Source: an uncultured Flavobacteriaceae bacterium
GTDB lineage: Bacteria; Bacteroidota; Bacteroidia; Flavobacteriales; Flavobacteriaceae
Reading direction: 5' to 3'
Length of the DNA: 9,806 nucleotides
Assembly (NCBI GenBank): GCA_947311815.1
Contig: CAMZMA010000283.1
Span: 1-9,806, forward strand
The translations under genes were made by a program, and so were the position numbers. The notes below the pieces were generated by a model that was not told where the DNA came from, ran no database searches, and saw nothing but the letters and a program-made list of their open reading frames with translations. Shown in pieces: positions 1 through 5,747 of the stretch; position 1 is the stretch's first letter, and the number at the start of each line of letters is the position of its first letter.

Positions 1-82
1 AAGAAGAAGAAGAAGAAGAAGAACAACAACAACCAACAACCAACAACCAACAACCAACAACCAACAACCAACAACCAACAAC
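1..82. repeat. Simple-sequence repeat block: (AAG)7, (AAC)4, then (CAACAAC)7
   Basis: Positions 1-21 are seven AAG triplets, 22-33 four AAC triplets, and 34-82 seven perfect copies of the 7-bp unit CAACAAC. The block ends 4 bp before the rsgA stop codon, so on the minus strand it lies immediately downstream of rsgA as GTTGTTG units. The left end is cut by the window edge, so the AAG tract may be longer. Tracts like this change length by slipped-strand replication. No stop codon occurs in the repeat in any frame on either strand, so coding cannot be excluded, but nothing supports it. Confidence 0.9.
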
Positions 83-86
83 TAAT

Positions 87-1028
87 TCATTCCCAAATAT
101 CAGTTCTATAATGTTCTTCTTCGCCTTCTAAAATTTGTAAATAACTTTTGTAACGAGACCACGAAATCTCTTCGTTTTCTAAGGCTTCTTTTACGGCACA
201 ATTTGGCTCGTTTGTATGAATACAATTGTTGAATTTACAATGTTGTTTTAATGCAAAAAACTCTGGAAAATAATCTCCTAATTCATATTTATCCATATCT
301 ACTACGCCAAATCCTTTAATTCCTGGTGTGTCAATAATTTTGGCATCAAAAGACAAATCAAACATTTCTGCAAAAGTTGTAGTATGTTTCCCTTGTTTAT
401 GTTGTAATGAAATCGCTTTGGTTTTTAAATCTAAATTGGGCTCAATTGCATTGACTAAGGTAGTTTTCCCTACGCCAGAATGCCCAATAAACATACTTGT
501 TTTACCTATCATTATTTTTTTTACGACATCAACATTTTTATTTTGGGTTGATGAAACTTCGATACATTGATACCCTATTTTTTCATAAATATCTTTCAAC
601 ATTAATACCTCTGCCCGCTGTTCTATTTCATAACTATCTATCTTATTAAACACTAAAATAGTTTTGATTGAATAGGCTTGAGTAGTAACCAAAAAACGAT
701 CTATAAATGTGGTAAACGTTGGTGGATTATCAATAGTAATCAACAAAAAAACTTGATCGATATTTGCCGCAATAATATGTGTTTGTTTAGAAAGGTTTAC
801 CGATTTACGAACAATAAAATTTGTACGTTCATGTATCTTAAAAATGACTCCTGTTACTTCATCATTTTTGGTTTCTAGTGTAAAATCTACATAATCTCCA
901 ACCGCAATTGGGTTGGTGCTTTTAATTCCTTTCATCCGAAATTTACCCTTTATACGACACTTGTACAAGGTTTCTTCGGCTTTTACCAAATACCAACTTC
1001 CTGTAGATTTATATACAATTCCTTTCAT
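87..1028 (-). CDS. rsgA: RsgA, ribosome small-subunit-dependent circularly permuted GTPase
   Basis: A 313-aa cytoplasmic GTPase of the RsgA/YjeQ family, which binds the 30S subunit and acts late in its maturation. The permuted order of GTPase motifs is visible: G4 NKID at residues 128-131, G5 SS at 159-160, P-loop GHSGVGKTT at 182-190, a switch I segment HTTTF near 215, and G3 DTPG at 233-236. An N-terminal OB-fold (roughly residues 1-70) precedes them. The C-terminal zinc knuckle is C264, C269, H271 and C277. Length is normal for Bacteroidota. The start fits the family N-terminus (MKGIVYKSTGSWY). It follows the aromatic operon on the same strand, separated by 115 bp holding a 52-bp palindrome; no good promoter was found in that gap, so it may depend partly on readthrough from the aro genes. 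Confidence 0.96.
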   Translation of the reverse strand: MKGIVYKSTGSWYLVKAEETLYKCRIKGKFRMKGIKSTNPIAVGDYVDFTLETKNDEVTGVIFKIHERTNFIVRKSVNLSKQTHIIAANIDQVFLLITIDNPPTFTTFIDRFLVTTQAYSIKTILVFNKIDSYEIEQRAEVLMLKDIYEKIGYQCIEVSSTQNKNVDVVKKIMIGKTSMFIGHSGVGKTTLVNAIEPNLDLKTKAISLQHKQGKHTTTFAEMFDLSFDAKIIDTPGIKGFGVVDMDKYELGDYFPEFFALKQHCKFNNCIHTNEPNCAVKEALENEEISWSRYKSYLQILEGEEEHYRTDIWE

Positions 1029-1071
1029 TACCGCAAAGGTGCTATTTTTTTGTGATTTATACTAATAAACA

Positions 1072-1123
1072 AGACCTCACAGGTTTTTACTTATCCGCCG
1101 TAGGAGGAAAACCTGTGAGGTCT
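1072..1123. repeat. 52-bp dispersed palindrome, copy 1
   Basis: Perfect 16-bp inverted arms AGACCTCACAGGTTTT (1072-1087) and AAAACCTGTGAGGTCT (1108-1123) flank a 20-nt core that contains CCGCCGTAGGAGG. It begins 20 bp beyond the stop codon of the DAHP synthase gene. Copy 2 (3356-3407) differs from it by one core base, and copy 3 (8434-8485) is its exact reverse complement. The RNA would form a very stable 16-bp hairpin on either strand. No strong U-tract follows on the minus strand, so it is not a standard intrinsic terminator. No target-site duplication is visible. Confidence 0.95.
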
Positions 1124-1143
1124 GAATTCAAAAAAAATTAAAA

Positions 1144-2226
1144 CTACCCTTTAAGAATTTTTTCTTGATGATTGATAGATTCTTGATGAATCGCTTTAAA
1201 CATTCTTAGTACAAATTCTTCACTTAAACCTCTGCTTTTACCTTCTAAAATCATATTTCCAAGAATTTCATTCCATCTTTTCGATTGTAAAACAGCTACA
1301 TTTTTTTGTTTTTTTAATGCCCCAATTTTATCAGAAACTTGCATTCTTTTTCCAAGAATTTCTATCAATTGATCATCAGCAACATTAATTTGAGCTCTTA
1401 AATTATTTAATTCGGCTCTATAATCTGCTTCCGTATCGGTTACTTTTCTAATGCGTAAATCGTCCATAATTTTAACCAACGCTTTAGGTGTAACTTGTTG
1501 TGCAGCATCACTCCACGCATTATCTGGATCAAAATGGGTTTCAATCATTAAACCATCAAAATTCAAATCTAACGCGGTTTGCGATACATCAAAAATCATT
1601 TCTCTATTTCCCGTAATATGCGACGGGTCGCAAATTAAAGGTAAATCTGGAAAACGATTTTGCAACTCAATAGCTATTTGCCACTCAGGATTGTTACGAT
1701 ATTTTGATTTGTCATACGTTGAAAATCCTCGGTGAATAACGCCTAAATTTTTAATGTTTGCAGTATATAAACGCTCTATTCCGCCCAACCACAAGGCTAA
1801 ATCTGGATTCACAGGGTTTTTTACCAAAACAATTTTGTCGGTTCCTGCTAAAGCATCGGCAATTTCTTGTACAATAAACGGACTTACCGTAGATCTTGCT
1901 CCAATCCATAACAAATCGATATCGTGCTCTAAAGCTAATTTTACGTGGTTGGCATTTGCAACTTCGGTTGCTGTTTTCATACCTGTTTCGGCCTTTACTT
2001 TTTGCAACCATTTTAATCCGAGTGCACCAACGCCTTCAAAATTTCCAGGGCGAGTTCTAGGTTTCCAGATACCTGCTCTAAAATAATTTACATCAGAATC
2101 TTTTAATTGGTGTGCGATATTTAAAACCTGTTCTTCGGTTTCTGCACTACAAGGTCCTGCTACTACGAGTGGATGATCTAATTGTAAATCATCCAACCAT
2201 GTTCTTAATTCTTTTGTATTCTTCAT
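1144..2226 (-). CDS. Bifunctional DAHP synthase (type I-beta) / chorismate mutase (AroQ)
   Basis: A 360-aa fusion enzyme. The N-terminal domain (about 1-260) condenses PEP and erythrose 4-phosphate to DAHP, the first step of the shikimate pathway; the C-terminal AroQ helical domain (about 265-355) converts chorismate to prephenate. Visible synthase motifs are AGPCSAET (23-30, metal-binding Cys26), KPRTRP (55-60), GAR (109-111), LVKNP (134-138), HRG (165-167) and DPSH (200-203). The mutase pattern includes R277, D284 and R294 with Lys further on. I chose the start at MKNTKEL because an in-frame extension of 34 codons upstream (to 2328) is low-complexity and runs into an inverted repeat. Last of the aromatic biosynthesis genes, 170 bp after tyrA. 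Such C-terminal mutase fusions are typical of Bacteroidota, where the mutase domain can confer prephenate feedback; feedback here is inferred. Confidence 0.95.
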   Translation of the reverse strand: MKNTKELRTWLDDLQLDHPLVVAGPCSAETEEQVLNIAHQLKDSDVNYFRAGIWKPRTRPGNFEGVGALGLKWLQKVKAETGMKTATEVANANHVKLALEHDIDLLWIGARSTVSPFIVQEIADALAGTDKIVLVKNPVNPDLALWLGGIERLYTANIKNLGVIHRGFSTYDKSKYRNNPEWQIAIELQNRFPDLPLICDPSHITGNREMIFDVSQTALDLNFDGLMIETHFDPDNAWSDAAQQVTPKALVKIMDDLRIRKVTDTEADYRAELNNLRAQINVADDQLIEILGKRMQVSDKIGALKKQKNVAVLQSKRWNEILGNMILEGKSRGLSEEFVLRMFKAIHQESINHQEKILKG

Positions 2227-2281
2227 TGTTTTAATTATTGTGGCGTTTTTATTTTTATGCCGATTGTTTTTATTTTTATTA

Positions 2282-2360
2282 GTTATTGTGATAAGGCACG
2301 AAGAAGCAATCGTATCTTTTAAATTCAAAGGATTACTTTACTGCGTTCGTAATGACGTTG
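2282..2360. repeat. Degenerate long inverted repeat between tyrA and the DAHP synthase gene
   Basis: The left arm contains GGCACGAAGAAGCAATC (about 2294-2311). The right arm, read on the minus strand, begins GTCATTACGAACGCAGTAAA and ends AGTAATCC, so the two arms are imperfect copies of one another around an AT-rich centre. From memory this resembles the widely dispersed GTCATTGCGAG...GAAGCAATC type of bacterial intergenic repeat, in a decayed state. It sits inside the transcribed gap between two operon genes and could form an imperfect hairpin in the mRNA. Nearby, GTTTTTATTTTTAT occurs twice (2245-2258 and 2266-2279). Confidence 0.55.
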
Positions 2361-2396
2361 TTTTTTTATTATTCGTAATTATTAATTCATCATTCA

Positions 2397-3245
2397 TTAC
2401 TCAATCCCTTTTAATATATTTTTGATATGATTGGTATTTTCCATTTCGTTATAAATTGCCTCAAAATCATCTTGTTCCATCAACTTTTTAAATTGTTGTA
2501 AATTGCTGATATACTCTTCTAAAGATGCAATTACATTGTTTTTGTTTTGCTTAAAAATAGGACTCCACATTGCGGGCGAACTTTTTGCCAAACGTACCGT
2601 AGATGCAAATCCACTACCTGCCATATCAAAAATATCGCGTTCGTTTTTTTCTTTATTGATGACCGTTTTTCCTAACATAAATGAACTAATGTGCGATAAA
2701 TGCGACACATATGCAATGTGTTTGTCGTGCGATTTGATATCCATATACCGAATTCTCATCCCTATTTTTCTGAAAATCTCCAATGCTTTTTCTTGCAATT
2801 TGAACGCTGTTTTTTCTACTTCGCAAATAATATTTACTTTTCCTTTGTACAATCCTTTTATTGCCGCTCTAGGACCAGAAAATTCGGTGCCAGCAATCGG
2901 ATGCGTTAACAAAACATTTCTTCGCTTCGGATGATGAGCAACTACCTTTGCAATTTGCTCTTTGGCAGAACCTACATCTAATACTAAAGTGTTGTCATTT
3001 ATAAACTCTAATACTTTGGGCAACACTTGTAAAGCAACATCTACAGGAATCGAAACCACTACAATATCTGCTTTTTCTAAATCAGAAAATTGTGCTTTTT
3101 GATGAATAACTCCTAATTCAATCGCTTCGTTTACGTGCTTTTCGTTTGTGTCAATTCCGTAAATTTTCGCTTTCGGATATTGTGTTTGTATATCTAAAGC
3201 CAAACTTCCTCCTATTAATCCGATACCGATGATAAATATGTTCAT
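2397..3245 (-). CDS. tyrA: TyrA, prephenate dehydrogenase
   Basis: A 282-aa enzyme that oxidatively decarboxylates prephenate to 4-hydroxyphenylpyruvate, the Tyr branch. The N-terminal Rossmann fold has GIGLIGGS at residues 7-14. Asp32 at the end of the second strand (YGIDTNE) suggests NAD rather than NADP. DVGSAKE (90-96) and HPIAGTEFSGP (115-125) are the family signatures; SHLSH (181-185) begins the helical C-terminal domain. There is no room for an ACT or mutase domain, so this is the short monofunctional form and any Tyr feedback would have to act elsewhere. It lies in the aromatic operon between the aminotransferase and DAHP synthase genes. Arogenate dehydrogenase activity cannot be excluded from sequence alone. 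Confidence 0.95.
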   Translation of the reverse strand: MNIFIIGIGLIGGSLALDIQTQYPKAKIYGIDTNEKHVNEAIELGVIHQKAQFSDLEKADIVVVSIPVDVALQVLPKVLEFINDNTLVLDVGSAKEQIAKVVAHHPKRRNVLLTHPIAGTEFSGPRAAIKGLYKGKVNIICEVEKTAFKLQEKALEIFRKIGMRIRYMDIKSHDKHIAYVSHLSHISSFMLGKTVINKEKNERDIFDMAGSGFASTVRLAKSSPAMWSPIFKQNKNNVIASLEEYISNLQQFKKLMEQDDFEAIYNEMENTNHIKNILKGIE

Positions 3246-3273
3246 TTTTATGTCATTTAGATTAGTTTACCTG

Positions 3274-3294
3274 TACTGAGCGGAGTCGAAGTAT
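3274..3294. repeat. Short dispersed repeat containing GAGCGGAGTCGA (intergenic copy)
   Basis: The 12-mer GAGCGGAGTCGA (3278-3289) is flanked by TACT and AGTA, giving a small imperfect hairpin. The same 12-mer recurs at 9112-9123 inside metH. It is clearly richer in GC than the surrounding DNA. It lies in the gap between the aminotransferase stop codon and the tyrA start, upstream of tyrA. I recall similar CTTCGACTCCGCTCAG strings as common intergenic repeats of Flavobacteriaceae, but this needs a genome search. Confidence 0.6.
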
Positions 3295-3355
3295 GGCAAT
3301 CTCTTCATTTGTTGTTTTTATTTTTAACCACAAAGGTCATTTTGATTATGCTTTC

Positions 3356-3407
3356 AGACCTCACAGGTTTTTATTTATCCGCCGTAGGAGGAAAACCTGT
3401 GAGGTCT
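3356..3407. repeat. 52-bp dispersed palindrome, copy 2
   Basis: Same 16-bp arms as copy 1 and the same orientation on the plus strand, with a single C-to-T change in the core (TTATTTATCC instead of TTACTTATCC). It lies 9 bp beyond the aminotransferase stop codon, inside what otherwise looks like a continuous operon. If it terminated transcription efficiently, tyrA and the DAHP synthase gene would need their own promoter; none with a good TAnnTTTG box was found in the 171-bp gap. Confidence 0.95.
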
Positions 3408-3416
3408 TGTAATTTT

Positions 3417-4565
3417 TTAATTCGTAATTCTATTGACAGCTTCTTCAATTAATTTTTCATCTACACACAACGAAAACCGAATATATCCTTCTCCGTTACT
3501 GCCAAAAATATATCCTGGTGTGATAAAAATATCTTTTTTATAGAGTAGTTCATCAACTACAATATCGGTTATTTTTCCTTCGGGTAATTTTGCCCAAACA
3601 AACATGCCTGCGGTATTTTTATCGAAGGTACAATTCAGTTTTTCTGCTAATTTCCATACCAATTCTCTTCGTTTTTGATACACTTTATTAATACTTGCAA
3701 ACCAATCATTCGATAAACTTAAGGCAGCAATTGCCCCTTGTTGAATGCCGTAAAACATCCCCGAATCCATTTGGGTTTTTACTTTTAAAATTTCTTTAAT
3801 AAAATGCTTGTTTGTTAACAACATTCCTACTCTCCAACCTGCCATGTTAAACGATTTACTAAGCGAATTTAACTCAATAGCAATGTCTTTTGCTCCATCA
3901 ATTTGTAAAATACTGAGCGAATTATCATTCAAAATAAAACTATACGGATTGTCATTCACAATTACAATATTGTGTTTTTTACCAAAAGCAATCGCCTTTT
4001 CAAAAGTTTCTTTTTGTGCTTTTGCTCCTGTGGGCATGTGCGGATAATTCATCCACATAATTTTTACGTTAGATAGATCTAATTTTTCTAATTTTTCAAA
4101 ATCTGGTTGCCAATGTTGTGTATCATCCAAATCATAATACATTGCTTTGGCACGTACCAAATTAGTGACCGAAGTGTAGGTTGGATATCCAGGATTCGGA
4201 ATTAAAACACCATCGCCTTCATTTAAAAATGCCATAGAAATATGCATAATTCCTTCTTTGCTACCCATTAACGGGATAATTTCTGAAACCGAATCAACAA
4301 CTACAGAAAAATGCTTTTGATAAAAATTAGCTACCGCTTCTCTAAATTCTGGCAACCCGATATAAGGTTGATATTTGTTGGCTAACGGATGCTCTAAGCT
4401 TTCTTTTAATGCTGTAACCACTTCGGTTGGTGGTGGTAAATCGGGGCTACCAATACCCATATTTATTACAGGTTTTCCTGCAGCTTGTAAGGTACGTACT
4501 TCGCGTAATTTTTTAGCAAAATAGTATTCTTCTACGTTTTGTATGCGTTTTGCAATTTCTATCAT
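3417..4565 (-). CDS. Class I/II PLP-dependent aminotransferase, probably aromatic
   Basis: A 382-aa fold-type I aminotransferase. The PLP Schiff-base lysine is K237 in SLSKSFNMAGWRVG; D205 in VNDNPY should contact the pyridine nitrogen with Y208 nearby; R363 in GYIRFSL is the expected substrate-carboxylate arginine. The usual NPTG motif reads NYPHMPTG (173-180), so the Asn that normally contacts the PLP oxygen is Met177. Its start codon overlaps the pheA stop in an ATGA, implying translational coupling. Lying between prephenate dehydratase and dehydrogenase, it probably transaminates phenylpyruvate and 4-hydroxyphenylpyruvate to Phe and Tyr. That substrate assignment is inferred from context; the fold resembles aspartate or diaminopimelate aminotransferases too. 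Confidence 0.9.
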   Translation of the reverse strand: MIEIAKRIQNVEEYYFAKKLREVRTLQAAGKPVINMGIGSPDLPPPTEVVTALKESLEHPLANKYQPYIGLPEFREAVANFYQKHFSVVVDSVSEIIPLMGSKEGIMHISMAFLNEGDGVLIPNPGYPTYTSVTNLVRAKAMYYDLDDTQHWQPDFEKLEKLDLSNVKIMWMNYPHMPTGAKAQKETFEKAIAFGKKHNIVIVNDNPYSFILNDNSLSILQIDGAKDIAIELNSLSKSFNMAGWRVGMLLTNKHFIKEILKVKTQMDSGMFYGIQQGAIAALSLSNDWFASINKVYQKRRELVWKLAEKLNCTFDKNTAGMFVWAKLPEGKITDIVVDELLYKKDIFITPGYIFGSNGEGYIRFSLCVDEKLIEEAVNRITN

Positions 4566-5386
4566 CCTCTTCCGTTTTTGTATTCGCCTAAAATTTTAAA
4601 ATCGGTTGCCATAATAGCTATTAACGATTTTGCTTTTTTGTAATCTTCATATGTATCAAAGGTTACATCTACAAAAAAAGCATATTTCCATGGAGTTTCT
4701 ATTTTGGGTAAAGATTGAATTTTAGTTAAGTTCAAATTACAATCGCTCACCACATTTAAAACCGCTGCTAAACTGCCTCTTTTATGATCTAACTCAAATT
4801 TTAAAGATGCTTTGTTGATAGATGCAATTCCGTTTTTAGGATTCTCAGTTTGTACAATTACAAAACGAGTTGCGTTGTTGGTAATGGTCTGAATTTTATC
4901 ATTTATCACTTCTAATCCGTAAATTTCTGCAGAAATATTGGGTGCAATAGCAGCAACTCCTTTTAGATTTCCTTCGGATATTCTTTTGGCTACATCAGCA
5001 GTATCAACATCTTCTACCAACTTAATATGCTTGTGTTTTTTAAAGAACTCCTTACACTGCAACAATGCCATTGGGTGCGAATACACTTCTGTAATATCTT
5101 CTATCGATTGATTTTTTAACGCCATTAAATGATGATGAATATTTAAATATTGTTCTCCTACAATATGTAAATTATGAGCATCTAATAAGGCGTAATTAGG
5201 AATGATTGAGCCAGCAATGGTGTTTTCTATCGCCATAATTGCTTGGTCACTTTTTTTAGTGAGGATGCTATCTACCAACACATCAAAAGACAAACATTCA
5301 TCTAACTGAATATTCTCTCCGTAATAATTACGTGCCACAATATGGTGGTTCGATCCTTTTATTCCTTGAATGGCTATTTTTTTCAT
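4562..5386 (-). CDS. pheA: PheA, prephenate dehydratase with C-terminal ACT domain
   Basis: A 274-aa monofunctional dehydratase (prephenate to phenylpyruvate), lacking the chorismate mutase domain of the enterobacterial PheA; the mutase is supplied downstream by the DAHP synthase fusion. Catalytic-domain signatures are AIENTIAGSI (52-61), YSHPMALLQC (102-111) and the TRF triad (173-175). The ACT domain follows from about residue 192, with RGSLAAVL (203-210) at the usual GALV position and QSLP (224-227) where the Phe-binding ESRP motif normally lies. It is the first structural gene of the operon, starting 9 nt after the U-tract of the leader terminator, so its expression should depend on attenuation. 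Upstream of the ATG is A-rich (GAACTAAA) without a Shine-Dalgarno site, normal for Bacteroidota. Confidence 0.95.
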   Translation of the reverse strand: MKKIAIQGIKGSNHHIVARNYYGENIQLDECLSFDVLVDSILTKKSDQAIMAIENTIAGSIIPNYALLDAHNLHIVGEQYLNIHHHLMALKNQSIEDITEVYSHPMALLQCKEFFKKHKHIKLVEDVDTADVAKRISEGNLKGVAAIAPNISAEIYGLEVINDKIQTITNNATRFVIVQTENPKNGIASINKASLKFELDHKRGSLAAVLNVVSDCNLNLTKIQSLPKIETPWKYAFFVDVTFDTYEDYKKAKSLIAIMATDFKILGEYKNGRG

Positions 5387-5394
5387 TTTAGTTC

Positions 5395-5425
5395 AAAAAA
5401 AAAAAGCCTCGAAAATCGAGACTTT
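5395..5425 (-). terminator. Attenuator: intrinsic terminator in the leader of the aromatic operon
   Basis: On the minus strand the arms AAAGTCTCGA (5425-5416) and TCGAGGCTTT (5412-5403) form a 10-bp stem with one U-G pair and a UUU loop. A run of eight more U follows, making 11 in all with the end of the stem. The U-G pair would be A-C in plus-strand RNA, so the hairpin is built for minus-strand transcription. It lies between a promoter and the first structural gene and downstream of an aromatic-rich leader peptide, the position expected for an attenuator. Confidence 0.92.
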
Positions 5426-5476
5426 AATAATATTATTTGTTAAACAATAGGATACAAGTCTCAGTTCTTACTAAAA
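5418..5476 (-). promoter_or_regulatory. Antiterminator and pause-type alternative pairings of the leader RNA
   Basis: GAGACTT (5462-5456), which overlaps the leader stop codon UGA, is exactly complementary to AAGTCTC (5424-5418) in the 5' arm of the terminator; a U-G pair extends it to 8. This 2:3 pairing would destroy the terminator. The same segment can also fold back as TTTTAGT (5476-5470) with ACTGAGA (5465-5459) around an AAGA loop, a 1:2 type hairpin with two U-G pairs. A ribosome stopped at the leader stop codon would cover GAGACTT, whereas one stalled in the Phe/Tyr run would leave it free. Pairings are read from sequence; the regulatory behaviour is inferred. Confidence 0.75.
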
Positions 5477-5523
5477 AAGTAAAAATAGAAATAAAACCCG
5501 TTCCAGTTATTTTGTAAATTCAT
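5461..5523 (-). CDS. Aromatic leader peptide controlling the pheA operon
   Basis: A 20-codon reading frame, ATG to TGA. The peptide begins MNLQNNWNG, continues FYFYFYFF at residues 10-17 and ends SKN. Nine of its 20 codons specify aromatic amino acids: one Trp (TGG, codon 7), five Phe and three Tyr, eight of them consecutive. It starts about 17 nt after the predicted transcription start and ends 36 nt before the terminator stem, directly upstream of pheA. Such composition by chance is extremely unlikely. By analogy with trpL and pheL the peptide itself needs no function: ribosome position on the aromatic codons reports charged tRNA-Phe, tRNA-Tyr and perhaps tRNA-Trp. The upstream base composition is A-rich as for other genes here. 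Confidence 0.93.
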   Translation of the reverse strand: MNLQNNWNGFYFYFYFFSKN

Positions 5524-5546
5524 AATTTTGTATCTGTTGTACGCAA

Positions 5547-5576
5547 CAAATCTAAGTATTAAATTGAAAAAAACAA
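5547..5576 (-). promoter_or_regulatory. Promoter of the aromatic operon
   Basis: TAGATTTG (5554-5547) matches the Bacteroidota -7 box TAnnTTTG exactly. TTG (5576-5574) lies 19 nt upstream, the expected spacing for the -33 element. Transcription would begin near 5541, shortly before the leader peptide start at 5523. Confidence 0.8.
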
Positions 5577-5619
5577 CTTTTTTGTTGAAAATATTGTTAA
5601 AAAAATCATTTAAAAATAT

Positions 5620-5653
5620 AAAAACCTGACAATCGATTGATTATCAGGTTTTT
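5620..5653 (-). terminator. Intrinsic terminator of tRNA-Asp
   Basis: The arms AAAACCTGA (5652-5644 on the minus strand) and TCAGGTTTT (5629-5621) form a 9-bp stem, and the enclosed loop carries the small palindrome CAATCGATTG. T-rich DNA follows. It begins 4 nt beyond the tRNA 3' end and separates the tRNA from the aromatic operon promoter. The A-rich 5' flank makes it potentially active in both directions. Confidence 0.85.
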
Positions 5654-5656
5654 AAG

Positions 5657-5730
5657 CGGTCTGGACGGGACTCGAACCCGCGACCCCCTGCGTGACAGGC
5701 AGGTATTCTAACCAGCTGAACTACCAGACC
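5657..5730 (-). tRNA. tRNA-Asp (anticodon GTC)
   Basis: Seven-bp acceptor stem GGTCTGG (5730-5724) with CCAGACC (5664-5658) and discriminator G73, which is the aspartate identity base. Anticodon stem CCTGC/GCAGG encloses loop CTGTCAC with anticodon GTC. The T-arm GCGGG TTCGAGT CCCGT and D-arm with AGCTGGTTAGA are intact. The 3' CCA is not encoded and must be added. It has its own promoter (5748-5778) and terminator and no flanking integrase or attachment-site duplication. Confidence 0.97.
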
Positions 5731-5747
5731 GTTGCTAATAGCGGGTG

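Noticed and set aside
1..111. Possible plus-strand coding end running through the repeats to a TAA at about 109-111
   Set aside because: The frame is open only because the repeat has no stop codons; the product would be poly-Lys/Asn/Gln/Thr and would overlap the end of rsgA.
2227..2328. N-terminal extension of the DAHP synthase/chorismate mutase frame
   Set aside because: The 34 extra residues are low-complexity (Asn/Lys-rich), are encoded by AT-rich and inverted-repeat DNA, and the family begins near MKNTKEL.
1072..3407. Composite transposon bounded by palindrome copies 1 and 2
   Set aside because: The interval contains normal operon genes, no transposase, and no target-site duplications flank the copies.
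5657..5730. tRNA-Asp as an integration site
   Set aside because: No duplicated tRNA 3' end, integrase or foreign-looking genes nearby.
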